Shown: in pieces, positions 50,961-59,955 of the stretch
How the letters are laid out: each line of letters begins with the position of its first letter
Position numbering within the stretch: position 1 is the first letter of the stretch
Assembly: GCA_025927475.1 (NCBI GenBank)
Contig: JAICLL010000001.1
Span: 1 to 64,000, forward strand
Origin: Pirellulales bacterium
GTDB lineage: Bacteria > Planctomycetota > Planctomycetia > Pirellulales > JAICIG01
DNA: 64,000 nucleotides
Reading direction: 5' to 3'
Program-made: the position numbers and the translations under genes
Notes under the pieces: generated by a model
Databases searched by the model: none
What the model was told of the DNA's origin: nothing
Seen by the model: only the letters and a program-made list of their open reading frames with translations

Positions 50961-53294
50961 TTACTCGGCGGCTAGCGCGGCCAGGCGTTGGCGGGCGCGG
51001 GGCACTTCGGCACTGTCGGGAAATTGGTCGATCAGCTCCTGATACGACTTTGCCGCCTCACGACGTTTGCCCAGCGCCTCGAAGGCGCGCCCTGCCTCGT
51101 AATGTGCCCGTGCTTGCCAACGAGCGGCGCTGTAGCCATACGCCACCTTCACAAAATTCTTGATCGCCTCGTTGTATTGTTTTTGGTCGAAATACATCTG
51201 ACCGATGAGAAACCGCGCCTGCGCCGCGATTTCGCCATCGGTTTTGGCGGTCACCTCGTCATACAGCGCCTGGGCTTCGTTCAAGCTGCCGACGTTTTGC
51301 TTGGCCCAACCCTGCGCGAAGCGAATCTCGGCCAGATAGGGTGAATCGCCGAATTGCTCCGCCGCCTGGTTGAGCATCGTCATGCTCTTGTCCCATTGCT
51401 TCAGTTTCGCAGCCGCCTGAGCCGAGTGCAGCAGCCGCAGGGCCGCGGCGTCTTCGCCCGAAGGTTTGTGCGAGCGAGCATACGCCACCAGCGCGTCGGC
51501 GTGCTTGCCGAGGTTGAAGAGCGATTCTCCCTCCATAAAAGCCGCGTCGTCGGCCAGGGCGCCCTGCGGAAAGGTCTGACGTTGATAGGCGAACGCCTGC
51601 CTCGCTTTTTCAAAATCGTCTTGCCGAAAGTGCGCCATGCCAAGTTGATAGGCCGCCCGCTCGCCCAGGGATCGCTTGCCCGACTTTTGCATCGCCTGAT
51701 AAAAACCCGCCGCGGCCGCGGCAAAATCGCCCTGCTCAGATTGCTGCTCGGCCAGTTGATAGAGGCTGTCGGCGGCCAGGGGGCTTTTGGGGTGTTCCTT
51801 GGCAAGCCGCCGCCACACATCAGCCGCCGTGGCGGAGTCGTCAAGCGATCTCAGCGCCCAGGCCAGCTCATAGAGCGCCTTGTCGGCGCCGACATAATTC
51901 GGATCTTCCCTCAGCAGCTCGCGAAACGTGGCTGCCGCCTCCTTGGGCCGATCGAGCCGCGCCTGGCAAAGACCGATCAGATAGCGCGCGTCCGATCGCG
52001 CTTCGGCCATCGGGCCCGATTGCAAGTAGGCCTGGGCGTCTTCCAGCGCGGGGGCATATTGCTTGAGCTGTTCGCGAGCCAGCGCCCGCGCGTAGTGCGC
52101 CCGCGGCGCGAGTTGGTCAGTCGCGTGTCTGGCCAGCAGTTCATCGAATGCCTGGGCCGCGGCGTCATAATCCTGCCTGGTAAGCTGCATCCAGCCCAAA
52201 GCATATCTCGCCCGTGCCGCGGTTTCGCCTTGCGGAAATTGTTCGAGCAGCGATTGATAGCGCGCGGCGGCTTCGTCCAGATTCCCGGCGAGTTCGGTGC
52301 AGCGGGCGGAATCGAAGAGAGCCTGCTCGCGGTGTTTCGACTGGGGAAATTGTGCCGTAAGCGTCGAATAGATTCCCGCCGCGCGCCGGTATTCGCGCCG
52401 CTGCTCCAGGCAGGCGGCCTGGCGGAGCAACGCCAGGCCGGCCAACTCAAAGCCTGGCCGAGCGGCAGCCGACGCAAACCATTTTTCGGCCGGCTCGGTT
52501 TTGCCCTGGGCCAGCAGCGTCTCGCCGCGGCGAAAGATGACTTCGGCGGCTTGCGGGCGGTCGGAAAACTGTTTTAACCAAGCGTCGTAACTGGCGCCCG
52601 CGGCCGCTTGCGAGCCGATTTCTTGCAGCGCGACCCCCTGGGCGTACAAGGCGTCGGCCAGGAGTGGATCTTGCGGGTACTTTTTGACGAAGTCGGCATA
52701 GAGTTTGGCAGCCTCGGCGTTCTTGCCTTGAGCATAGAGCGATTCTGCCCGGTAAAACACAGCTCGCGGAACTTCACCGGCGCGCGGGAATTTTTCCAGC
52801 AGCGTGGCGAAGGTCTCGGCGGCCTCGGCGTAGAGATCGTCTTGTCCCGCGGCGGCCTGATCGTATTGGCTCAACCCCAGATTGAGCCAGGCCGAGCTGG
52901 CCAGCGCCGTCTTCGGATGCTCGGCAATCAGCCGCTCGAAGGCCGCCCGCGCTTCGGCGTACTGCCTGTTTTTGAGCCGGCAGACGCCCAGGTGGTGCCA
53001 CGCGCGGTCGGCGCGCGGGTCACTGGGATGCTCTTTCAAGAAGCCTTGCCAGGCGTCGGCGGCCTTGTCGAGCTGCTCTTGGTTTTGCAACGCCGTGGCG
53101 GCCGCGAATTGCCGCGCCGCGGCGACGGCGTCAGAAGCGGCTTGTTGCGCATGGACGACGCGATCGTCGCCAGGCCGATCGAAGGTCATGATAACGAGCG
53201 CGAGCAGAATCACCGCGCGGCGATTACCGCAGAAGACCGATTCGTCGCTCTGCACCCCGCGACGGATGCCGTGGCACGCTCGGACAGTCTTCAT
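50961..53294 (-). CDS. Secreted TPR-repeat protein
   Basis: 777 residues from ATG 53294 (two other Met codons lie just upstream). A signal anchor (AVILLALVIMTFDRPGDD) is followed by about 18 tetratricopeptide-type repeats (for example AWHHLGVCRLKNRQYAEARA, YELAWALRSLDDSATAADVW, YEAGRAFEALGKRREAAKSY). No catalytic domain was found. It likely acts as a protein interaction scaffold in the periplasm, like YbgF/BamD-type TPR proteins. It follows the frameshifted small gene and ECF sigma factor on the same strand. Confidence 0.9.
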   Translation of the reverse strand: MKTVRACHGIRRGVQSDESVFCGNRRAVILLALVIMTFDRPGDDRVVHAQQAASDAVAAARQFAAATALQNQEQLDKAADAWQGFLKEHPSDPRADRAWHHLGVCRLKNRQYAEARAAFERLIAEHPKTALASSAWLNLGLSQYDQAAAGQDDLYAEAAETFATLLEKFPRAGEVPRAVFYRAESLYAQGKNAEAAKLYADFVKKYPQDPLLADALYAQGVALQEIGSQAAAGASYDAWLKQFSDRPQAAEVIFRRGETLLAQGKTEPAEKWFASAAARPGFELAGLALLRQAACLEQRREYRRAAGIYSTLTAQFPQSKHREQALFDSARCTELAGNLDEAAARYQSLLEQFPQGETAARARYALGWMQLTRQDYDAAAQAFDELLARHATDQLAPRAHYARALAREQLKQYAPALEDAQAYLQSGPMAEARSDARYLIGLCQARLDRPKEAAATFRELLREDPNYVGADKALYELAWALRSLDDSATAADVWRRLAKEHPKSPLAADSLYQLAEQQSEQGDFAAAAAGFYQAMQKSGKRSLGERAAYQLGMAHFRQDDFEKARQAFAYQRQTFPQGALADDAAFMEGESLFNLGKHADALVAYARSHKPSGEDAAALRLLHSAQAAAKLKQWDKSMTMLNQAAEQFGDSPYLAEIRFAQGWAKQNVGSLNEAQALYDEVTAKTDGEIAAQARFLIGQMYFDQKQYNEAIKNFVKVAYGYSAARWQARAHYEAGRAFEALGKRREAAKSYQELIDQFPDSAEVPRARQRLAALAAE

Positions 53295-53327
53295 TGAGCA
53301 GAGCATCCTCGAATACGTCACTGGGGC

Positions 53328-53637
53328 TCAACTTTGCTTTTGTTCATTGGCGGCGCGCAGCGCCGTCAAACGTCGGAATGCTTCAGAACTGTCCGTAGCT
53401 TCGCACAGCGAAGTCAATTCGTCCTCGATCTGCCTCCAATCGAGTACGTCGAACCGGCGAGACACAATCCCTTCGACGGCATACCGGCGCCAACGACAAC
53501 ACCGCCTCGATGGCGCGACGCCGCTCGGCGTCGGTCATCGCGCGCAGCTCTTCGCGCTCGATGGCGGCCAGCGCCGGACCCGCTTTGCGCCAGGTTTCGA
53601 CCCAACGTTTGATTTGCGATCGCTCCGATTCGTCCAT
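53328..53637 (-). pseudogene. Frameshifted small gene after ECF sigma factor
   Basis: The start MDESERSQIKRWVETWRKAG, with GGAGGAG ten bases before ATG 53637, runs to AIEAVLSLA. From there the in-phase frame runs on with odd content, while a one-base shift near 53488 gives RYAVEGIVSRRFDVLDW, then EDELTSLCEATDSSEAFRRL, ending at 53328. Dropping one C in GCGCCGG restores a 102-residue protein. The genomic order is sigma factor, this gene, TPR gene. It could be decay, a sequencing error or programmed frameshifting. The function is unknown. Confidence 0.6.
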
Positions 53638-53642
53638 CGCCG

Positions 53643-54290
53643 TCACTCCTCCGATTGCGAATCATTCTGCAAGGAAGTTTCGTTGAGCAAGGCCCGCAGG
53701 CGGCGGACGGCGCGCAGATAACGCATGCCCGCCGCCGGCTCGCTCAGACCCAGGGCTTGAGCGGTCTCTTGATTCGAAAGCTGCTCAAAGTGTCGCAGCA
53801 GAATCACCTCGCGGTCGTGTTCTTCGAGCTGGTCGAGCGAAGCTTGAAAGCGCTGGGCCAATTCGTGCCGCGTGGCGGCGGCGGCCGGCGTCAACTGCCG
53901 GTCGCAAAGCTGGGCCGCCAGATCGAGCGTCGAATGATCGAGCGCCGCCTTGGCCACTAGCGGCTGCTCGCGGTCGACGCTCCTGCGCGCCGCCACCCGG
54001 TGCCGCCGATGGGCGTCGATCAAGCGGTCTTTGGCGATCTGCCGCAACCAAAGCTGAAACGGCATCTGCGGGTGTTCCAAATAATCGGGCAGCCGGCGGT
54101 TCGCCTCGACCAGGGCGTCTTGCACGATGTCGCTGGCATCGACCCGCTGCCGCAGCGCCCGATCCATGCGCAGATCGACCATCCGCCGCAGCGCCTCGCG
54201 GTGCCGATCGAGCAATTCGTTGACGGCCGCCGCTTGGCCCGCTCGTGCGTCAGCCAACAGTTCCTGAGTTTGTTCGGCGTCGGGCCACAT
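53643..54290 (-). CDS. ECF RNA polymerase sigma factor
   Basis: 215 residues from ATG 54290 (a GTG at 54338 is an alternative). Region 2 (DASDIVQDALVEANRRLPDY, FQLWLRQIAKDRLIDAHRRH) and region 4 (LDQLEEHDREVILLRHFEQL, SNQETAQALGLSEPAAGMRY) are clear. Its stop lies five bases before the small frameshifted gene. This series probably forms one operon with the TPR gene. Partner regulation is unknown. Confidence 0.92.
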   Translation of the reverse strand: MWPDAEQTQELLADARAGQAAAVNELLDRHREALRRMVDLRMDRALRQRVDASDIVQDALVEANRRLPDYLEHPQMPFQLWLRQIAKDRLIDAHRRHRVAARRSVDREQPLVAKAALDHSTLDLAAQLCDRQLTPAAAATRHELAQRFQASLDQLEEHDREVILLRHFEQLSNQETAQALGLSEPAAGMRYLRAVRRLRALLNETSLQNDSQSEE

Positions 54291-54491
54291 GGCAATGCAA
54301 GATGCGGAGTTGGACGGCGGCGGTCGATCGGCGCTCACCTGAGCTTCACTATTCTAACAGGTGGCGGTGATTTCTCCACCCGCGTCTCCGGCCTGCAAGG
54401 CGGGTATGAGACTTGCAACCCTTGGCTGATCGTAGCGCATCATCAACGAAAGTTCGCCTGTCTGGAAACGCTCGAAGGGGAGGAAGTTGCA

Positions 54492-54830
54492 ATGTCTCAT
54501 GAACAATTTTCGTCGTGTATCGAAGCATGTGTCCGTTGCGCCCAGGAGTGCGAGCATTGTGCGACTGCTTGCTTGGAGGAACACGATGTTGGCATGCTGG
54601 CCGAATGCATTCGGCTCGACCGCGATTGTGCCGACGTTTGCTTTAGCGCGTCGGCCTTTATGAGCCGGGGGTCACGTTTTGCCGCCGAAGTCTGCCGCGT
54701 CTGCGCCGAGATCTGCGACGCCTGTGGCGAGGAATGCGCCAAGCACACGCACGAACATTGCCAGCGCTGCGCCGAGGAATGCCGCCGCTGCGCCGAAGAA
54801 TGTCGTCAGATGGCGGGTGCCGCCGCTTGA
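54492..54830 (+). CDS. Cys-rich four-helix-bundle copper-binding-type protein
   Basis: 112 residues from ATG 54492, AGGAAG upstream. It has about 19 cysteines in CxxC/CxxxC steps (CIEACVRCAQECEHCATAC, VCRVCAEICDACGEECAKH, CQRCAEECRRCAEECRQM), with His between. This is the DUF326/Csp-like four-helix bundle that stores Cu(I). No signal peptide, so it would be a cytoplasmic copper store. Confidence 0.9.
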   Translation: MSHEQFSSCIEACVRCAQECEHCATACLEEHDVGMLAECIRLDRDCADVCFSASAFMSRGSRFAAEVCRVCAEICDACGEECAKHTHEHCQRCAEECRRCAEECRQMAGAAA

Positions 54831-54897
54831 CGGGGCGGAAAGCCGGGCCGCGGTTCGGCCAGCACCCTTGGCCCCAACACCATTAACCAACGTGCGG

Positions 54898-55791
54898 CTA
54901 ACCATCGTCCAGCGCTGTCTCTTGGCCGAGCAGCAGCGGGAAATATTTTCCCGCCATCGGCTCACCGGCGGAAATCGGCGGCACGCCGGCGAGCAGCGAT
55001 TCATTCGAGGCGGAGCAAACGCCGTCGCGGAAAACGTTGATCACCGTTGCGCGACGCGGGCCGTTGGTGCGGTTCTCGTAGGAACCGTGCACCATCAGCG
55101 GATGGTGAAACGAGCATTCGCCCCGCTTCAGCTCGATGGCCACCGGCTTGAAGGCGGCCCGCTGTCCGTCATCGAGCACCGTTTGTATGGCATCCATATC
55201 TCCGGCCAGGCCGACGACCGGCAACAGCGGCCAGCGATGACTGCCGGGCACATACTGCAAGCAGCCATTGTCGCGCGTGGCGTCGTCCAACGCAATCCAG
55301 CAGGTGAGATGGGCCATGGGCTGCGTGCGCGTCCAATACGAATAGTCTTGATGCCAGGCCACCACGCCGCCGTCGCGCGCCGGCTTGCAAAACAACTGGT
55401 CATGCCAGAACCGCACGCCGCCGCCCAAAAGCTGCGAAGCCGGCACGGTAAAGGCCGGATGCCAGAGAACATCATGAAAGCCCGGCGTGATCCGCCACGC
55501 GCCCAAGGCGTGAAACAGCACGCGGCTGGTGTCGGGCGATTCGTTCGAGTGATATTCGTAAAACAAGCCGTGGCCCGGATGCGAGGCGTCGGTCAACTCG
55601 CTGAGTTCGTGGCGCAGCCGCTCGACCTGCCGGTCATCGAGCAGGCGCACGCCGGCCACGTAACCGTCGCGGTGGAACGAAGCGATTTGTTCGTCGGTCA
55701 AGCGATAGCGATTCCATTCATCACGGCGGGTGGGCATCGAGAAAAGCTCGCCCAGCGGTTCGTGCCGTTCGGCCAGATCGGCGGCAATCAA
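54898..55791 (-). CDS. Phytanoyl-CoA dioxygenase-like protein
   Basis: 297 residues. A TTG start at 55791 has AGGAGG nine bases upstream; an ATG at 55737 ([20 protein letters not shown]) is possible. PhyH family: the iron ligands in [11 protein letters not shown] (His-x-Asp) and the distal His in [14 protein letters not shown] with an Arg nearby. It is a 2-oxoglutarate/Fe(II) oxygenase. It lies 27 bases after the DUF1501 gene, on the same strand, and is likely co-transcribed; the substrate is unknown. Confidence 0.88.
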   Translation of the reverse strand: MIAADLAERHEPLGELFSMPTRRDEWNRYRLTDEQIASFHRDGYVAGVRLLDDRQVERLRHELSELTDASHPGHGLFYEYHSNESPDTSRVLFHALGAWRITPGFHDVLWHPAFTVPASQLLGGGVRFWHDQLFCKPARDGGVVAWHQDYSYWTRTQPMAHLTCWIALDDATRDNGCLQYVPGSHRWPLLPVVGLAGDMDAIQTVLDDGQRAAFKPVAIELKRGECSFHHPLMVHGSYENRTNGPRRATVINVFRDGVCSASNESLLAGVPPISAGEPMAGKYFPLLLGQETALDDG

Positions 55792-55818
55792 AATTCAGAG
55801 CCTCCTGAGTAGGTATTA

Positions 55819-57153
55819 TCAGCCATTTTTCGTTCCCTTGCGCGCCAGAATCGCCTCAATCGGCGCGCCTTCGGCCAGGCGAATCGGGCGGCCCTCTTCC
55901 GAGATGTTTTCGCTATCCGGGTCGACGCCCAGCGCGGCACACAGGGTGGCCAGCACGTCGCCCTCGTTCACTTTGCCATCGACCACTTGCAGGCCGTCGT
56001 CGCTGGTGCGGCCGTGGGCCTGGCCACCGTGAATGCCGCCGCCGGCAAACGCACAGCTCCAGGCGGCGGGAAAGTGGTCGCGGCCCGCCGTGCGATTGAT
56101 GCCCGGCGTCCGACCAAATTCGCCCATCCAGAGCATGGTGGTCGTTTCGAGCAGGCCGCGCTCGGCCAGCTCGCCGATGAGCGTGCCCCAACCGGCATCG
56201 AGTTCTCGCGAAAGGTTGGTCACCATCGGAAAATTGTTCTGGTGTGTGTCCCAGGCGATGCCGTCGCCCAACACCACTTCCACGAAAGGCACGCCGCTTT
56301 CGATCAGCCGCCGCGCCATCAGACAGCTCTGCCCAAACCGGCCGCGGCCATAGGTCTCGCGCACCTTGTCGGGCTCTTGCGAGAGATCGAAGGCTTTAGC
56401 GGCGTCGCTTTGCATCATGCGCTCGGCCCGCTGATAAACCGTCTGATGGGCCAAGGCCGACGCCGTGCGATGCCGCGAGACAAAGTTGCTTTGCAGCGTT
56501 CGCCACAGCTCCAGCCGCCCGGCCGCTTGCGGTGCGCTGATGCGCCCAGGCGGCAGCAAATCGTCGACGCCCAGTTCGGCGTAACGCGATGCAGCCTGGC
56601 CTTCGGCCGGCCCGCGCACGCCCACCGTCAACGGTGCATAGCGCGCCCCTAAAAAGCCCGGACCGAAAGCGTCGGCATTGAACTGCACGGTGGGGGCGAT
56701 GCTCACGTAGTTGGGTACCTCGGCCTCTTCCGAGCCGACTGCTTTGGCCAACGAAGCGCCGATGGCCGGGTATTTGATCGGCCCGCCCTGCTGATGTCCG
56801 GTGCGCATCAGGTAGGTGCCGCGGCCGTGATCGCCCTCCTTGGTGCTCAGGCTGCGAACGATCGCCAGGTGCTCAGCCAGCGAGGCCAGTTTCGGCAGAT
56901 GTTCGCTGATGCCCAGTCCCGGCACGCTGGTGGCGATTTCTTTGAACGGTCCGCCGTTGGCGTGCTGCGGCTTCAGGTCAAACGTGTCGATTTGGCTCGG
57001 CCCGCCGGGCATCCACAATAGGACACATTGACGCCGGCGATTGGGATGTCTTGCCACCTCGTCGGCCAGCAACGGCAACCAGCCGCTGGCACTGACGCCC
57101 CACAGGCCCAAGCCTGTGGCACGCAGCAATTCGCGGCGCGAAAATGCAGTCAT
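55819..57153 (-). CDS. DUF1501 secreted protein
   Basis: 444 residues from ATG 57153, GGGAGGG upstream. A twin-arginine-like start (SRRELLRATGLGLWGVSASG) is followed by the DUF1501 body: LLWMPGGPSQIDTFDLKPQH, VPGLGISEHLPKLASLAEHL, HGRGTYLMRTGHQQGGP, TTMLWMGEFGRTPGINRTAG, GRDHFPAAWSCAFAGGGIHG. It belongs to the alkaline phosphatase-like superfamily, so export through Tat to the periplasm or surface is likely. The substrate is unknown. It usually pairs with DUF1549 genes; none is here. Confidence 0.93.
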   Translation of the reverse strand: MTAFSRRELLRATGLGLWGVSASGWLPLLADEVARHPNRRRQCVLLWMPGGPSQIDTFDLKPQHANGGPFKEIATSVPGLGISEHLPKLASLAEHLAIVRSLSTKEGDHGRGTYLMRTGHQQGGPIKYPAIGASLAKAVGSEEAEVPNYVSIAPTVQFNADAFGPGFLGARYAPLTVGVRGPAEGQAASRYAELGVDDLLPPGRISAPQAAGRLELWRTLQSNFVSRHRTASALAHQTVYQRAERMMQSDAAKAFDLSQEPDKVRETYGRGRFGQSCLMARRLIESGVPFVEVVLGDGIAWDTHQNNFPMVTNLSRELDAGWGTLIGELAERGLLETTTMLWMGEFGRTPGINRTAGRDHFPAAWSCAFAGGGIHGGQAHGRTSDDGLQVVDGKVNEGDVLATLCAALGVDPDSENISEEGRPIRLAEGAPIEAILARKGTKNG

Positions 57154-57778
57154 CGTCGCCCTCCCGGTTGATGAATTCGTCCCGCCCCGCACACGGTAGC
57201 CCCGGCCCCTGTGGCCGGCCAGAAGTTTTTTCACCATCTTCTTTTGTACCTGCATGTCTCGAAGCAGCCAAGCCGGCGGGTGTCGCAAACTCGCAAACCC
57301 ATCCGGATTCAGCCGCCACAACCACAGCCTCGTGCGGCGACTCGACATTGCCTCGGCGTTGACGGATGCAAGCGCGCCGTTGTCGCTCCATGTCGCCCGC
57401 TCCGACTTTTATTCATGGTGTTGCGGCGCGAACCATTTACCCTTGACAAAAAATAAAACTTGCGTCGCCACCGCATTTACTTAAGTCTTTGCGTGCACTG
57501 CACTTGAGGTGCCACGCTCGCCCGACTTGAAAAGCCCCCCGCAACCATAGCTTTGGGGGGTGCGGCCTTTCTGGGCGCGAAATCCGGTCCTCTCCCTGTT
57601 TTGTACCGGACCAGTGGCTTGGGTAGTTTTCAGCCTGTTTTTCGCCCTTTTTTTCTCCCCCCGCGCGGCGGCTCGCACCAAGCGGGCGGAACGCGCTGAA
57701 CCAATGCCGCGCCGGCCCCGCCAAGGCATGCTGTTTTCGGTTCCCAGGCGGTTGAAGGCTAGGAGTCGACATTCGCCT
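57154..57778. other. Spacer with long direct repeat
   Basis: About 625 bases without a convincing gene. The second half holds the 50-base repeat 57586-57635 followed by a T-rich stretch. The first half has a few weak frames that look non-coding. No promoter was identified. Confidence 0.5.
57586..57635. repeat. 50-base direct repeat, copy 1
   Basis: It begins GGTCCTCTCCCTGTTTTG and ends in TAGTTTTCAGCC. The same sequence occurs at 58404-58453 with one change (CCGGA versus CCAGA), and its CCTCTCCCTGTTTTGTACCAG core again at 58546-58566. T-rich sequence follows both long copies. It contains the partly palindromic GGTCC/GGACC core. Its meaning is unknown. Confidence 0.85.
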
Positions 57779-58126
57779 TCATTTGTTTTCCCTGGCAAGC
57801 TCTCGCCCAAATTCAACTGCCGGAAATGTGCTCAGAAGCTCGCTCGCGTCAGCCACGGCCCGCCATTTGGTGAACTCATCTGGCCGGCCATCTGTTTTTC
57901 TTTCATATTCGATGATTTCTTCGTTAGAAGTGATGAGCACACCAAATTCATTCCCATCACTATCCTCGAAAAATCCTGCAAGAACCAGGTTCTCGGGAGA
58001 CAGATTCTTGCTCGCCAACGCTGCCCTTAAGTCGGCCCAACCTGCCTCATTTCGCAACAATTCGGTCAATTCCCTAACTTCCTGACGAAGTCGGTGTGGG
58101 TTAAACGCGGGCATAGCATCGTTCAT
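57779..58126 (-). CDS. Hypothetical acidic protein
   Basis: 115 residues, starting MNDAMPAFNPHRLRQEVREL; an inner Met is at 58114. It has NLVLAGFFEDSDGNEFGVLI and SNEEIIEYERKTDGRPDEFT, a compact alpha/beta domain without signal peptide. No family was recognised. It is flanked by spacers carrying the 50-base repeat on both sides. Confidence 0.7.
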   Translation of the reverse strand: MNDAMPAFNPHRLRQEVRELTELLRNEAGWADLRAALASKNLSPENLVLAGFFEDSDGNEFGVLITSNEEIIEYERKTDGRPDEFTKWRAVADASELLSTFPAVEFGRELARENK

Positions 58127-58403
58127 TGGTTAATCGGCAATTGCAGTAAACGGCGCCGGAAAAGCTGTGGTAGGGAAAGGATACTCCTCTGGTAGAAAAA
58201 TGGTGAGACGGCCGGATTTCGTTTCGGACGCCATCTGGGGGTTGATCGGAAGCGCGCTGCCGATGGAATGACCGAAAAATTGATGACAGAAAAATGACAC
58301 GGGCGGAACAAACCAATTAGCGCCCGATCCCAAGCCTCCCGTTTTTCTGTCAGCCATCTTTCTGTCATTCTGGGACTGCGTGGCACCTAAACGGGACAGG
58401 TCT

Positions 58404-58453
58404 GGTCCTCTCCCTGTTTTGTACCAGACCAGTGGCTTGGGTAGTTTTCAGCC
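58404..58453. repeat. 50-base direct repeat, copy 2
   Basis: It is identical to 57586-57635 apart from one base. It is followed by a similar T-rich tail (GCTTTTTGGCCAGTTTT versus TGTTTTTCGCCCTTTTTTT), so the repeated unit may be somewhat longer than 50 bases. Confidence 0.85.
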
Positions 58454-58545
58454 GCTTTTTGGCCAGTTTTCCGCCCCAGGCGCGGCAGTCCGCACGCCGG
58501 GGTTCGAACCAAAACAGGATGAGCGGCGACATCACGATTACCGAG

Positions 58546-58566
58546 CCTCTCCCTGTTTTGTACCAG
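58546..58566. repeat. Short copy of the 50-base repeat
   Basis: CCTCTCCCTGTTTTGTACCA at 58546 matches the start of the two long copies; the match ends after CAG. It could be a partial duplication. Confidence 0.7.
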
Positions 58567-58604
58567 CCAGGAGGAAGTTGCGTTGTCGGGTTGTTGCCGG
58601 CGTT

Positions 58605-59522
58605 TCATCCGCCCCGACCATCAGGCGTTTCTCCATCGTAAAAGCACCTTAGCGAGGGAGTGCCGGTGACCGTGACGACGCGTTGAGCTGTGTCGACGCG
58701 CGATTCGGAAGGTGGCCCGGGCGAAGCTGGACTGCGGCCCGCGCCGCGCACGAAAACCCAACGGAATTTCACCGTTTCATTGCCGGCGGCCGCGAGCGTG
58801 GCGGGGTTGTCGTACCGCGCCACGGGCATCGCCCGCCCGCTGGCGTTGAGCACCACCTCGCGCGTCGCGCGGAACGGCCAGGGAGAAAGCGTCATTTGTC
58901 CTGACGGTTCGGGCCGCAACGCCAGGGGCGGCCCATCGGGCGCCTGGAAGTCGTGCGACTTGTCGCTGTGACCACGGCAAAGCCAAAGACTGAGTTCGTC
59001 AAACAGCCGCAGCCAGCGCGCGGCGCGTTCGGCGGCCTCGGTGGGACGCAGCGCCGGGGCGCCGGCTTGCCAACGCGAAAGCCATTCGGCCTGTCGTTGC
59101 TCTTGCTCGGCGGAGAATTCCGCGACCAGCGCCGTCTCGTCCGCGCGCGACTGCCAACGAAAGGAAAACATGGGCGCGATGTGCTCGGTGTGGTGCCGGC
59201 TGACCATATACCCGGCCAGCGGTCCCACGGCGGCCGCCGATGCGATGGACCGCCGCCAAGTGTCGAGCAATTGCGGGGTTGGCACGTGGGCGAAATCGAG
59301 CGGCTGGAAGCTTTGCATGCCGATTCGCACGCGCCGGTCGACGTCGGTCCAACCGTCTTCGTGCCGCTCGACGGCGGCGACCAACTGGTCTCGCGGTTCG
59401 AGGCCGGCCGGCGGTTCGGCCCACTCTTGCGCGATCGCGGCCGCCAGGCGCGCATGAACGACCTGCGAAATCAGCAAGAATTTCTTTTCGCCCGAGGCGT
59501 ATTGGACGGGACGGCAAATCAT
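58605..59522 (-). CDS. DUF3891 protein
   Basis: 305 residues from ATG 59522. The N-terminus FLLISQVVHARLAAAIAQEW and ERHEDGWTDVDRRV is the DUF3891 pattern. A large part resembles a His/Asp helical domain (MVSRHHTEHIAPMF). The C-terminus (WPFRATREVVLNASGRAMPV) has an all-beta look. Function is unknown; no signal peptide. Confidence 0.8.
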   Translation of the reverse strand: MICRPVQYASGEKKFLLISQVVHARLAAAIAQEWAEPPAGLEPRDQLVAAVERHEDGWTDVDRRVRIGMQSFQPLDFAHVPTPQLLDTWRRSIASAAAVGPLAGYMVSRHHTEHIAPMFSFRWQSRADETALVAEFSAEQEQRQAEWLSRWQAGAPALRPTEAAERAARWLRLFDELSLWLCRGHSDKSHDFQAPDGPPLALRPEPSGQMTLSPWPFRATREVVLNASGRAMPVARYDNPATLAAAGNETVKFRWVFVRGAGRSPASPGPPSESRVDTAQRVVTVTGTPSLRCFYDGETPDGRGG

Positions 59523-59955
59523 CGTTCTTTCCGGAGCGAGGATGACCAGACGCCGTGATTCTACACTGCCGGGCCAGAGGTCCATAGCACTAGGTTTCTT
59601 GCACCAATCAATCGTCGTAAGCCCCAGGGGGCGGGATTCTGGGCGCAAACGTCAAGGGCGAATTCGGGAATGACGCCCCTTTGGAGCTGACGACACGTCT
59701 CTTTGGACCATCCACCGAGGGCTGCGCCCTTGTTGGTCTACACATCTCTGGAGCGGACTGCCCCCTCGCCGGCTTGCCCGGCAGGCGCGCCACTTAGCGC
59801 CCAACCTCCTTCACCTGCCAGGCGAGGGCTGCGCCCTGGGGCTATTATTTTCAAGAATTCGCTCGCGGAGCAGGCCGCGGAATCGCTACACACCGCTCCG
59901 GCCGCCCAATCACGCGGCCCTGCCACGTGGCCGCCCCCGCCCGAAGACCAATGGA
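59523..59955. other. Gene-free spacer
   Basis: About 430 bases, GC-rich, with GAGGGCTGCGCCC repeated (near 59720 and 59823). No promoter, terminator or frame of interest was found. Confidence 0.4.

Larger units (their letters stand above)
58127..58604. other. Spacer with direct repeat copies 2 and 3
   Basis: No gene is supported. The region holds the 50-base repeat at 58404-58453 and a shorter copy at 58546-58566, with a GGGGTTCGAACC string between them (58498-58510) that resembles a tRNA T-loop without its partner strands. Confidence 0.5.

Noticed and set aside
58490-58515. GGGGTTCGAACC resembling a tRNA T-loop
   Set aside because: The strand needed to close the T-stem (CCCCG) is absent after it, and no acceptor or anticodon arm is present around it.
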